Source: Schlegelella_A sp035493195
GTDB taxonomy: Bacteria; Pseudomonadota; Gammaproteobacteria; Burkholderiales; Burkholderiaceae_C
Length of the DNA: 47,798 nucleotides
Reading direction: 5' to 3'
Assembly (NCBI GenBank): GCA_035493195.1
Contig: DATJIM010000293.1
Span: forward strand, 1 to 47,798
Part shown: positions 24,825-34,200 of the stretch, one piece after another
Layout: each line of letters begins with the position of its first letter
Numbering within the stretch: the stretch's first letter is position 1
Notes under the pieces: model-generated
The model's input: the letters and a program-made list of their open reading frames with translations, nothing else
Database searches by the model: none
What the model was told of the DNA's origin: nothing
Made by a program: the position numbers and the translations under genes

Positions 24825-26075
24825 ATGCAGCATCTCGCCTCGTCGCCCCTGGCGCGTCTCTCGCTTCTCGTCGTCCTCGTCGCCGGCTGCGCGACACCGC
24901 CTCCCGAGCAGCCGCGTTCGGCCGAGCAGCCGCAGGCCCCCGCGCCGGCGCCCGTCGCCAGGCCGGCGCCGCCGCCGCTCGTCGCTGCGCCGTTCACCGA
25001 CGCCGTCGCGCGCGCCGGCGATCGGCTGCTGCAGGACGCGGCGGCGGCGCTCGGCAGCGGTGCGCGCGAGCTCGTCGTCGATCCATTCGTCGACGCCAAC
25101 ACCGGTCAGCAGACCAACGCCACCGTCCAGATGGGCGCCCAGCTCGCCGGACTCATCACCCGCCGCGTGCCGACCTGGAACGTGCAGGCGCTGACGCGCG
25201 CCGCGCTGGCGGCCAAGCCGCTGCTCCTGATCGGCACGCTGACGCCGATCAACAGCAAGGCGGCGAGAGACGAGAACGCCGACGCGTTTCGGGTCTGCCT
25301 CGCCCTCATCGATGTGCGCACCAGCAAGATCGTCGCCAGGCGCGTCGACCGCGCGACGCTCGCGAGCGTCGACGCCGAGCCGATCGCGCTCTTTCGCGAG
25401 GCGCCGACGTGGGCGCTCGACGCCACCGCCGAGGCCTACATCAAGAGCTGCGACGGCAGCAATCCGGGCGATCCGGTGGCGCCGCTCTACCTGAAGCGGC
25501 TGCCGGCGGCGGCGCTCGTCAACGAAGCGACGCTCGCGTTCACCGACAACAAGATGGCCGACGCGTATCGGCTCTATCGCGAGGCTCGCTCGCTCGCCGC
25601 GCCCGACGATCTTCGCGTCCTGAACGGGATCTACACGACGAGCTGGAAGAGCGGCCGCAGGAAGGAAGCCGGCGAAACGTTCGGCAAGATCATTGACATC
25701 GGCCTCGCCAACCGACGGCTGCCGATCAAGCTCTTCTTCAACCCGGGGACGACGACGCTCATGCAGTCGGCCGACCTGCAAGCGCAGTACACCCTCTGGC
25801 TGCAGGAGGTCGCGAGCCACGTCGCGGCGAGCGACGCGTGCGTGAAGGTCATCGGCCACACCAGCCGCACCGGCGATCCGCAGGCCAACGAAGTGCTTTC
25901 GCAGAAGCGCGCGTCGGTGATCAAGCAGAGCCTCGAGCGGCAGAACCGCAAGCTCGCGACGCGCGTCAGCGCCGAAGGCGTCGGCGCCCGCGAGATCATC
26001 GTCGGGCTCGGCACCGACGACGCCCGCGACGCGCTCGACCGTCGCGTCGAGTTCCGCAGGGTCGACTGCCGCTGA
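24825..26075 (+). CDS. OmpA-domain lipoprotein
   Basis: A 416-residue exported lipoprotein. The signal ends in the lipobox LVAGC with Cys22, followed by a Pro/Ala-rich linker (about 25-55). The middle region resembles FlgO/penicillin-binding-activator-type domains that scan amounts of small proteins (LVVDPFVDANTGQQTNATVQ, then LLLIGTLTPIN). The C-terminal 130 residues look like an OmpA-like peptidoglycan-binding domain: VIGHTSRTGDPQANEVLSQK and DARDALDRRVEFR. It probably ties the outer membrane to the cell wall. It does not overlap neighbours. Confidence 0.78.
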   Translation: MQHLASSPLARLSLLVVLVAGCATPPPEQPRSAEQPQAPAPAPVARPAPPPLVAAPFTDAVARAGDRLLQDAAAALGSGARELVVDPFVDANTGQQTNATVQMGAQLAGLITRRVPTWNVQALTRAALAAKPLLLIGTLTPINSKAARDENADAFRVCLALIDVRTSKIVARRVDRATLASVDAEPIALFREAPTWALDATAEAYIKSCDGSNPGDPVAPLYLKRLPAAALVNEATLAFTDNKMADAYRLYREARSLAAPDDLRVLNGIYTTSWKSGRRKEAGETFGKIIDIGLANRRLPIKLFFNPGTTTLMQSADLQAQYTLWLQEVASHVAASDACVKVIGHTSRTGDPQANEVLSQKRASVIKQSLERQNRKLATRVSAEGVGAREIIVGLGTDDARDALDRRVEFRRVDCR

Positions 26076-26096
26076 GCGGCCGCTCGGCATGCGCGG

Positions 26097-27317
26097 CTAG
26101 CGCTGCGCTGCGGCGGCGGCCTTGACCGCGCTGCCGTTGGTTCGGATCGGCCGCGCCGCTTCGTGCAGCGTGCCGAAACGCCGCGCCGGCTCGCGTTGCG
26201 CGACGAGCTGCAGCAGCAGCCGCGTCGTCGCGTCGACGCTCTGGTCGAGGCGCATCCGGTCGACCGCGCGCGCGCGCGCCGCGGCGCCCGCGGCGCTGCG
26301 CAGCGCGTCGTCGTCGAGCAGCTCGACGACGCGGGTGGCGAGCGTCTCGACGTCGCCAGCGTCGACGAGCCACCCGGTGACGCCGTGGGCGACGAGGTCC
26401 GGGATCCCGCCGACCTTGCAGGCGACGACGGGGACTCCGCTCGCCATCGCTTCCATCACCGCAAGCGGCATCGCCTCCGAGTGCGACGACGAGACGACGA
26501 CGTCGAGCTCGTTGAGGACCGCGGGCATGTCGCTCTGGTTGCCGGCGAAATGCACTGCGTCGGCGAGGCCGAACCGTTTCGCGAACGTCTGCAGCTGCTT
26601 CAGCATCGCGCCGTCGCCGACGAGGACGAACTCGGCGCTCGGCACCTGCGCGCGGACCGAGAGCGCCATGCGCAGGAAGAGGTCGGGCCCCTTCTCGGTG
26701 GACAGCCTGCCGATGAAGCCGACCAGCGGCGTTTGCGCGGCGATGCCGAACTTCGTCCGCAGCGCGCCGTCGCGGACTCGCTGCGGCCGGAAGCGCTCGG
26801 TGTCGACGCCGTTCGGCAGGTAGTGGACGTGGCGCGGGTCGATGCCGATGCCGAGCGCCTGGAAGTAGCTGTGCCGGCAGACGACCGCGAGCTGCGTGCC
26901 GGCGAGCTTGTGCACCTCGAGATCGAGCGTCGTCAACGCGCGGCCGTGCACGGTGGCGAGCACCGGACGTCCGCTGAGGCGCCCGGCGAGCGCGGCGAGG
27001 ACGTGCGCGTTCGGCAGGTGCGACTGGATGACGTCGATCGAGCGCGACTGGATCAGCGCGCTCGCGAGCTGGATCGACTGCCACGACGGCTCGTCGGTCA
27101 CCGGCGTGATGAAGACATCGGCGCCGACGTTGCGCAGCTGGTCGGTGAACGGGCTTTCGAACGGCGCCAGCACCGAGACGCCGAAGCGATCGCGCGGCAG
27201 CCGCTCGACGAGACGAACGACGTAGTTCTCCATGCCGCCGACGATCGCGTTGCCGACGATCTGGAGGATGTTGGTCCGGGAAGAGGCGGTCACCGGGACG
27301 GCCGAGTCGTGGTTCAT
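26097..27317 (-). CDS. Glycosyltransferase, GT4 family
   Basis: A 406-residue GT-B fold enzyme. The N-terminal half begins with ILQIVGNAIVGGMENYVVRL, the usual acceptor-side Gly-Gly loop. The C-terminal half holds VGFIGRLSTEKGPDLFLRMA, LVGDGAMLKQLQTFA and the nucleotide-sugar signature SEAMPLAVMEAMASGVPVVA. It transfers a sugar from a nucleotide-sugar to a glycan or lipid in surface polysaccharide synthesis. It is the only glycosyltransferase in the window. It lies eight bases after the amidohydrolase gene on the same strand. Substrate unknown. Confidence 0.9.
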   Translation of the reverse strand: MNHDSAVPVTASSRTNILQIVGNAIVGGMENYVVRLVERLPRDRFGVSVLAPFESPFTDQLRNVGADVFITPVTDEPSWQSIQLASALIQSRSIDVIQSHLPNAHVLAALAGRLSGRPVLATVHGRALTTLDLEVHKLAGTQLAVVCRHSYFQALGIGIDPRHVHYLPNGVDTERFRPQRVRDGALRTKFGIAAQTPLVGFIGRLSTEKGPDLFLRMALSVRAQVPSAEFVLVGDGAMLKQLQTFAKRFGLADAVHFAGNQSDMPAVLNELDVVVSSSHSEAMPLAVMEAMASGVPVVACKVGGIPDLVAHGVTGWLVDAGDVETLATRVVELLDDDALRSAAGAAARARAVDRMRLDQSVDATTRLLLQLVAQREPARRFGTLHEAARPIRTNGSAVKAAAAAQR

Positions 27318-27324
27318 GGCAAGG

Positions 27325-28215
27325 TCAGCAGCAGACGTCGCGCAGTCGAAGAGGTGGTCCGGCGTCGGCGACCGCGGGCGTCGTCGCGAGGTGAGAGGAA
27401 GCGTCGGTGAGCGCGCCGCCGAGCCAGGCGGCGGCGGTGCCGCCCCAGATGCGCTCGCGCGCATCGGCGGCGACGTCGAGCTCGTCGAGCAAGGCGTGCA
27501 CCCAGCCCATGCGCTCGGCGATCTCGGCGCCGCTGCACGGCAGGAAGCAGTCGCTGCCGAACTGCAACAGCTCGGCGCCGAGCACCTCGAGCGCGCGGCC
27601 GAGCGCTTCCTTGCGGTAGGGCGGCGGTGGGCCGAACGAGATGTCGAAGCGAAACATCGAGGCATCGGCGGGGACGCCCAGGATGCGGTCGATCAGGCCG
27701 ACCGCGATCGCTTCGTCGACCCACGGCCAGCCGAGATGCGCGAGGCATACCTTGAGCCCCGGATGGTCGCGCAGCGCCTCGAAGTACGTCGGCCGGCAGA
27801 AGCGTCCCGAGCGACCGTCGATGAAGATGCCGCTGTGAAAGAGGAGCGGGATGCCGAGGCGTCTCGCCTCGGCGAACACCGGCTGGACGTCGGCGTCGTG
27901 CGGATACCAGCCGGTCGGCACCATCTTCGCGCCCGACAGGCCGAGCGTCTCGATCGCGTGGCGAAGGTGAAGCGGCGCGGCGCGGTCGCGTGGGTCGACG
28001 ACCGCGAAGCCGACGAGGCGGTCGCGGTGGCCGCGCACGAGGCGCGCGAGGTGCTCGTTGCCGCGCCTGAGCGATTGCGCGTCGTCGAGCGAGAAGCCGG
28101 GGCTCAGGAACGGCGCGAGCAGCACGCCCACGTCGACGCCAGCGTCGTCGAGCGAGCGCAGGACGTCGTCGGCGCGCTCGGCGCCGCTGCAGTGGAGGTG
28201 GGCATCGACGATCAC
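27325..28215 (-). CDS. Amidohydrolase family protein (amidohydrolase 2)
   Basis: A 296-residue TIM-barrel metal hydrolase. Metal ligands are visible as DAHLH at the N-terminus, the His of PLLFHSGIF, the His of VCLAHLGWPW and the Asp in LQFGSDCFLP near the end. This layout fits the amidohydrolase-2 group (decarboxylases and lactonases of aromatic or sugar-acid pathways). The GTG start at 28215 gives the conserved IVDAHLH opening. The C-terminus is unusual in ending in Cys-Cys. It lies just before the glycosyltransferase gene. Confidence 0.86.
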   Translation of the reverse strand: MIVDAHLHCSGAERADDVLRSLDDAGVDVGVLLAPFLSPGFSLDDAQSLRRGNEHLARLVRGHRDRLVGFAVVDPRDRAAPLHLRHAIETLGLSGAKMVPTGWYPHDADVQPVFAEARRLGIPLLFHSGIFIDGRSGRFCRPTYFEALRDHPGLKVCLAHLGWPWVDEAIAVGLIDRILGVPADASMFRFDISFGPPPPYRKEALGRALEVLGAELLQFGSDCFLPCSGAEIAERMGWVHALLDELDVAADARERIWGGTAAAWLGGALTDASSHLATTPAVADAGPPLRLRDVCC

Positions 28216-28451
28216 GGCCGGATGCCGGCGCTGCCGGCGGCCACGATCGGGATCGATTTCAGGGTGCGGGGCCGCGCCGCTCGCCGCTCACGGCCCGCCG
28301 GGTGCGCCTGCTCTTGCTGTGCAATCAAGTCGAGAGGCCGCGCGGCGCTCCTTCGGGAATGGCGACGCAGGCGCGGGCTTGGTTGTGACGCAGTGGCCGA
28401 AGCCGGACAGACGTCGGCAAATCGTGTGCCGCTTCGGGTAAGGTCGCGCGC

Positions 28452-29492
28452 ATGCGCTTTTCGCTCGTCGCGACGCTGCCGCGACCGCTGCGTCCCGTGC
28501 TCGCGGCGACCCTCGTCGCCATCCTCTGCGGCTGTGCATCGGGGCCGCGGGCGCCGCAGCGCGCGCCGGTCGACGGTGGCGGCGACCGCGACGGCCCGGG
28601 CGCCAATCCGCCGACCGACCTCGCGGGCCGTGCCGACGCCGAGCCGCGCGTCGAAGCCGTTCGCGTGGGCGGCGCCAACAAGCCGTACCAGGTGCAAGGC
28701 AAGACCTACGTTCCCGAAACCCGCGACGTGCCGTTTCGCGAGCGCGGCCTGGCGTCGTGGTACGGCCGCAAGTTCCACGGCAAGATGACATCGAGCGGCG
28801 AGCCGTACGATATGTACGCGATGACGGCTGCGCACCCGACGCTGCCGATCCCGAGCTACGCGCGCATCCGCAACCCGGCGAACGGCCGCGAGGTGATCGT
28901 TCGCATCAACGACCGCGGTCCGTTCGTTTCCGGCCGCATCGTCGACCTCAGCTACACCGCGGCACTCAAGCTCGACCTCCTGCGCGGAGTCGGGCCAGTC
29001 GAGCTCGAGCGGATCACCTTCGACGACATCCGCACCGGCGCGTGGCGCGGCAACCGGGCCCCGCGCAGCGACGTCGATCCGTCGGTGCAGCTCGCCGCGG
29101 CGCCGTCGACTGCCGCGACGCCGGCAGCGCCGGCGCCGGTCGTCGCCGCAGCGGCGACTGTCGTTCTGCAGCCGACATCGCCAGCGACGGCCGCAACGGT
29201 GCCGACGCAGGATGTCGCGCTCGTCGCTGCGAGCCCTGCGGCCGTCGACGCCGGGCGCTTCTGGGTCCAGCTCGGCGCGTTTCGCGCGCGCGACGGCGCG
29301 GAGACGTTTCGCAGCCAGCTCGGCAGCGACGCAGTCGCACGCTGGCTCGAGCCGCTGCTCGTGATCGTCGGCGAGAGCGCGCCGTACCGCGTCCAGGCGG
29401 GCCCGTACCGCAGCCGCGACGAGGCCGACGAAGCGGCGCAGCGTGCGCGCTCGGCGCTCGCGATCGTTCCGGTCGTCGTCGAGCGGCGATGA
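28452..29492 (+). CDS. rlpA: Septal ring lytic transglycosylase RlpA
   Basis: A 346-residue outer-membrane lipoprotein with a lipobox-like ILCGC (Cys28). The double-psi beta-barrel domain (about 95-190) is clear from GLASWYGRKFHGKMTSSGE, MTAAHPTLPIPSYARI and the catalytic-region NDRGPFVSGRIVDLSYTAA. A long Ala/Pro/Thr linker leads to a C-terminal SPOR domain (FWVQLGAFRARDGAETFRSQ, YRVQAGPYRSRDEA) that binds denuded septal glycan. It cleaves glycan strands at the division site. A TAAGGT element at 28439 may be a -10 box. Its stop overlaps the next gene's start (ATGA). Confidence 0.92.
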   Translation: MRFSLVATLPRPLRPVLAATLVAILCGCASGPRAPQRAPVDGGGDRDGPGANPPTDLAGRADAEPRVEAVRVGGANKPYQVQGKTYVPETRDVPFRERGLASWYGRKFHGKMTSSGEPYDMYAMTAAHPTLPIPSYARIRNPANGREVIVRINDRGPFVSGRIVDLSYTAALKLDLLRGVGPVELERITFDDIRTGAWRGNRAPRSDVDPSVQLAAAPSTAATPAAPAPVVAAAATVVLQPTSPATAATVPTQDVALVAASPAAVDAGRFWVQLGAFRARDGAETFRSQLGSDAVARWLEPLLVIVGESAPYRVQAGPYRSRDEADEAAQRARSALAIVPVVVERR

Positions 29493-30085
29493 CGGCGGCA
29501 ACGCGCGATGCCGCGGCAGGGCCGCGCCAGGCGATCGTCTTCACCGGCCACATGGTCGACGCTCCCGATCGACCGGTGCCGCGCTTCCCGTCCCGCCTCG
29601 TCGCTGCCGCGGCGCGCGCGATCGACGGCGCGCTCGCGTCGATCGACGCCGGCGCCAACGACGTCGCCTTCACCGAGGGAGCGGCGGGCGGGGACCTCCT
29701 CTTCGCCGAGGCGTGTCTCGCCCGCGGCGTGCCGCTCACGCTCCTGTTGCCGCTCGCCGAGGACGAGTTCGTCGACCGCTCTCTCCTGGCCGTCAGCGAC
29801 GGCGCAGCCTGGCTCGCGCGTTATCGCGCCGTCGTCGCGCGCCTCGCCGTCGCGCCCAGCGAAGCGCCGCGCGAGCTCGGCGCGCTCGCTGCCGGCGACG
29901 ACCCGTTCGTTCGCGGCAACCTGTGGCTGCTCGCGCGAGCGCTCGCCGCGAACGCCGAGCGGCTGTGCTGCATCTGCTTATGGGACGGCGGCGGCGGCGA
30001 CGGCCCGGGCGGCACGCGCCATCTCGTCGAGGCGGTGCGCGCCGCCGGCGGCGACGTGATCCGCATCGATACCCACGCGCTCTGA
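29489..30085 (+). CDS. Uncharacterised protein with a possible SLOG/TIR-like ligand-binding fold
   Basis: A 198-residue cytoplasmic protein overlapping the rlpA stop by four bases. It has alternating strands and helices, opening with IVFTGHMVDAPDRPVPRFP and continuing with DVAFTEGAAGGDLLFAEACL, VPLTLLLPLAEDEFVDRSLL, and closing with LCCICLWDGGGGDGPGGT and a final VIRIDTHAL. From memory this block also occurs inside larger sensor proteins with TPR or cyclase domains, and the Gly-Gly-Asp loop after the second strand suggests a nucleotide pocket like SLOG proteins. That fold call is inference. The caspase gene follows after 143 bases. Confidence 0.6.
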   Translation: MTAATRDAAAGPRQAIVFTGHMVDAPDRPVPRFPSRLVAAAARAIDGALASIDAGANDVAFTEGAAGGDLLFAEACLARGVPLTLLLPLAEDEFVDRSLLAVSDGAAWLARYRAVVARLAVAPSEAPRELGALAAGDDPFVRGNLWLLARALAANAERLCCICLWDGGGGDGPGGTRHLVEAVRAAGGDVIRIDTHAL

Positions 30086-30228
30086 CGCTTTCACCATTCG
30101 AAGGGATGTCGCGCGGTGGGTGCGGATGCTGCAATCGCCGGCCGGCGCGCGCTTGCCTCGGCCGCCCGCGCCAACGATGATCGGCCCCGTCGCACGCAGA
30201 CGACGAACCAACTTCACGGAGAGAGAGC

Positions 30229-31182
<954 letters not shown>

Positions 31183-31245
31183 GCGAGCGCGCGATCGGGC
31201 GTGCCGGCCGGCTCGTCGGCGCGCGATCGCGGCCCGGGAGCGTCC

Positions 31246-34200
31246 ATGGCGAGCGGCAGCAGCACGAACGACATCACCTTCATCGTTCCCGGGCAGGCGC
31301 AGGACGCCGCGCCTCCGAGCACGCGCGGCGCCCTCAAAGCGGCGGTGCGGGTCGGCACCGAACGCGGCGGCGGCGAGCCGGTGCGCGTCAGCGCGCGGCC
31401 CGGCCGCGACGTCGTCGTCCTCGAGATCGCCAATGGGCCGACGCTCGTCCTGCACCCCGCCGCGGCGCGCGACCTGATGCTTGCGCAGAGCGCGTCGGTG
31501 ACGCGCGATGCGCTCGCCGGCACGCGCGGCAAGCCGAGCGAGATCCTCGTTCCCGCGCAGCTCGGCTGGCCCGGGCTCGAAGCGGAGGCGACGCGCGGGA
31601 CGACGCGCGGTTGGCTCGGCCAGGCGCTGCTCACGGGCTTTCAGGTGCTGACCGGCGACGCGCTCGACCCGGCTGCCAAGCTCGCCGCCGCGGCGGTCAC
31701 GAAGAAGGTCGACGCCCAGGTCGATGTCGGCGTCTACCGACTCGACGCCAATTCGCTCGCGTCGCTGAAGGGCAGCGGCGCGAAGCTCGACATCGTGCCC
31801 GCCGCCGCCGACGGCGGTCCCCTTCTCGTCTTCGTGCACGGCACGTTCTCGGACACCGTCGGCACGTTCGGCAAGCTCTGGACGTTGCACAGCGCGACGG
31901 TTCGCCAGCTGTTCTCGAGCTACGACGACCGCGTCTACGCGCTCGACCACCCGACGCTCGGCACGAGCCCGATCGGCAACGCGCTCACGCTGGTGCGCGC
32001 ATTGCCCGTGGGCGCACGCATCCATCTGGTGACGCACTCACGTGGCGGCCTCGTCGCCGAGGCCGTCTCGCGCGCCTGCGCCGGCGGCGACTCGATCGGC
32101 GAGGACGTGCTCGCGCTCTTCGCCGGCGACGGCTTCCAGCAGCACCGCAGCGACCTGCGCGCGCTCGCCAAGGAAGCGAAGGCCAAGGGCATCCGGTGCG
32201 AGCGCCTCGTCCGCGTCGGCTGCCCGGCGCGCGGCACGCTGCTCGCATCGAAGCGGCTCGACGCGTATCTCTCGATCCTCACGTGGTGCCTCGGCCTGGC
32301 GAGCATTCCGGTCGCCGCCGAGGTGGTCGACTTTCTGCACGAGGTCGCGCGCCGCCGCTCCGAGCCTGCCGAGCTGCCCGGGCTCGAAGCGATGACTCCC
32401 CAGAGCCCGGTCATCGCGTGGCTGAACAACGCCGCCGACACGATCCCCGGCGAGCTGCGCGTCATCGCCGGCGACATGGAAGGCGACTCGATCGGCTCGT
32501 GGGTCAAGACGCTTCTCTCCGACGCGTTCTACTGGACCGACAACGATCTGGTCGTGCAGACGCGCTCGATGTACGGCGGCGCGCCGCGCGCCAAGACCGC
32601 GAGCGGCAGCGGCGCCCGCTTCCTGCTCGACAAGGGCGGCAAGGTCTCGCACTTCAACTACTTCAGCAACGAGCGCACCGTGCAGGCGATCGCGAGCGCG
32701 CTGCTCGACGACCAGCCTGCGGGCTTCGCGGCGATCGGGCCGCTGTCGTGGGCCGGCGAGGACGCGAGCGGAACGCGCGCCGCCGTCGCGGTCGCGCGCT
32801 CGCGCGGCGCCGCTGGCGCGGGCGCGGGGGAGCGGCCGGCGGTGTTCGTGATCCCCGGGATCGTCGGCTCGAACCTGAAGAAGGACGGCAAGCGGATCTG
32901 GCTCGGCTTTCGCATCGTCAACAACCTCAAGGCGCTCGCGTGGGATCCGTCGACCGCGTCGAGCGTCGAGCCCGACGGCCCGATCGGCAATCTCTACGGC
33001 GACTTGATCGAGCGGCTGGCCGACAGCCACGAGGTGATTCCGTTCGGGTACGACTGGCGGCGGCCGATCGAGGACGAAGCGCGCCGGCTCGCCTCCGAAG
33101 TCGACATCGCCCTCACCGCGCGCGCGAGCAGCCAACAGCCGGTGCGCATCGTCGCCCACTCGATGGGCGGCCTCGTCGCGCGCACGATGGCGCTCGAGAA
33201 GCCCGAAACGTGGACGCGCATGATGGCGCGCGACGGCGCGCGCTTTCTCATGCTCGGCACGCCGAACGGCGGCTCGTGGTCGCCGATGCAGACGCTGTCC
33301 GGCGACGACACCTTCGGCAACGCACTCGCCGCGTTCGGATCGCTGTTCGACAATATCGGCGCGCGCGAGGTCATGGCGGGGATGCCGGGCTTCCTGCAAC
33401 TGCAGGCGGCGTTGCTCGACAAGACGTTCGGGCTCGATCGCAGCGAGACGTGGCAACGGCTCGCTGCGGAAGACCTGCAGCGGCTGCTCGACCGCAGCCT
33501 CTGGCACCTCGAAGGCGTGCAGAAGACGATCTACGGCTGGAGCGCGCCGCCGCAACCGACTCTCGACCTCGCGGTCGCGCTGCGCCGCCGCCTCGACGCG
33601 CAGGCCGGCGCCTTCGCCGGCGACGGCAAGACGCTGCTCGTCGTCGGCCGCGCGCCGTTCACGCCGGGCGGCATCGTGATGGCCGAGAGCGGCCTCGAAT
33701 ACACCGAGGCGGTCGGCGGCGGCGACGGTCGCGTGCCGCTCACGAGCGCCGTCCTGCCCGGCGTGCGGACGTGGAAGTTCGACGCCGCGCACGGCGACCT
33801 GCCGTCGGTCGCGCAAGCGTTCCCCGCCTACCTCGAGCTGCTCGAGAGTGGCGAGACGGCGCTGCTCGAGGCGCTCGATCCGACGAGCGTGACGGCGCTG
33901 CGCTCGGCGCCCGCAGCGGCGACGGCGGGCGCGCGCAGCCGGCCTTCGCGCGGCGTCCAGCCGTCGACGCCGCCGTCGACGCCGGCCGACGTTCTCGGCG
34001 CCGGCATGCGCGCTCCGAGCGAGCCGGCGCGCAGCGCGAGCGCGGGCCGCGCGTTGCACGTCTCGGTGCTCAACGCAGACTTGAAGTTCGTCCACCAGCC
34101 CCTCGTCGTCGGCCACTACCGCTCGCTCGCGCTCACCGGCACCGAGGCGGTCGTCGACCGTCTGGTCAGCCGTGCGATGAGCCGCTCTCTCGCCGCGGGC

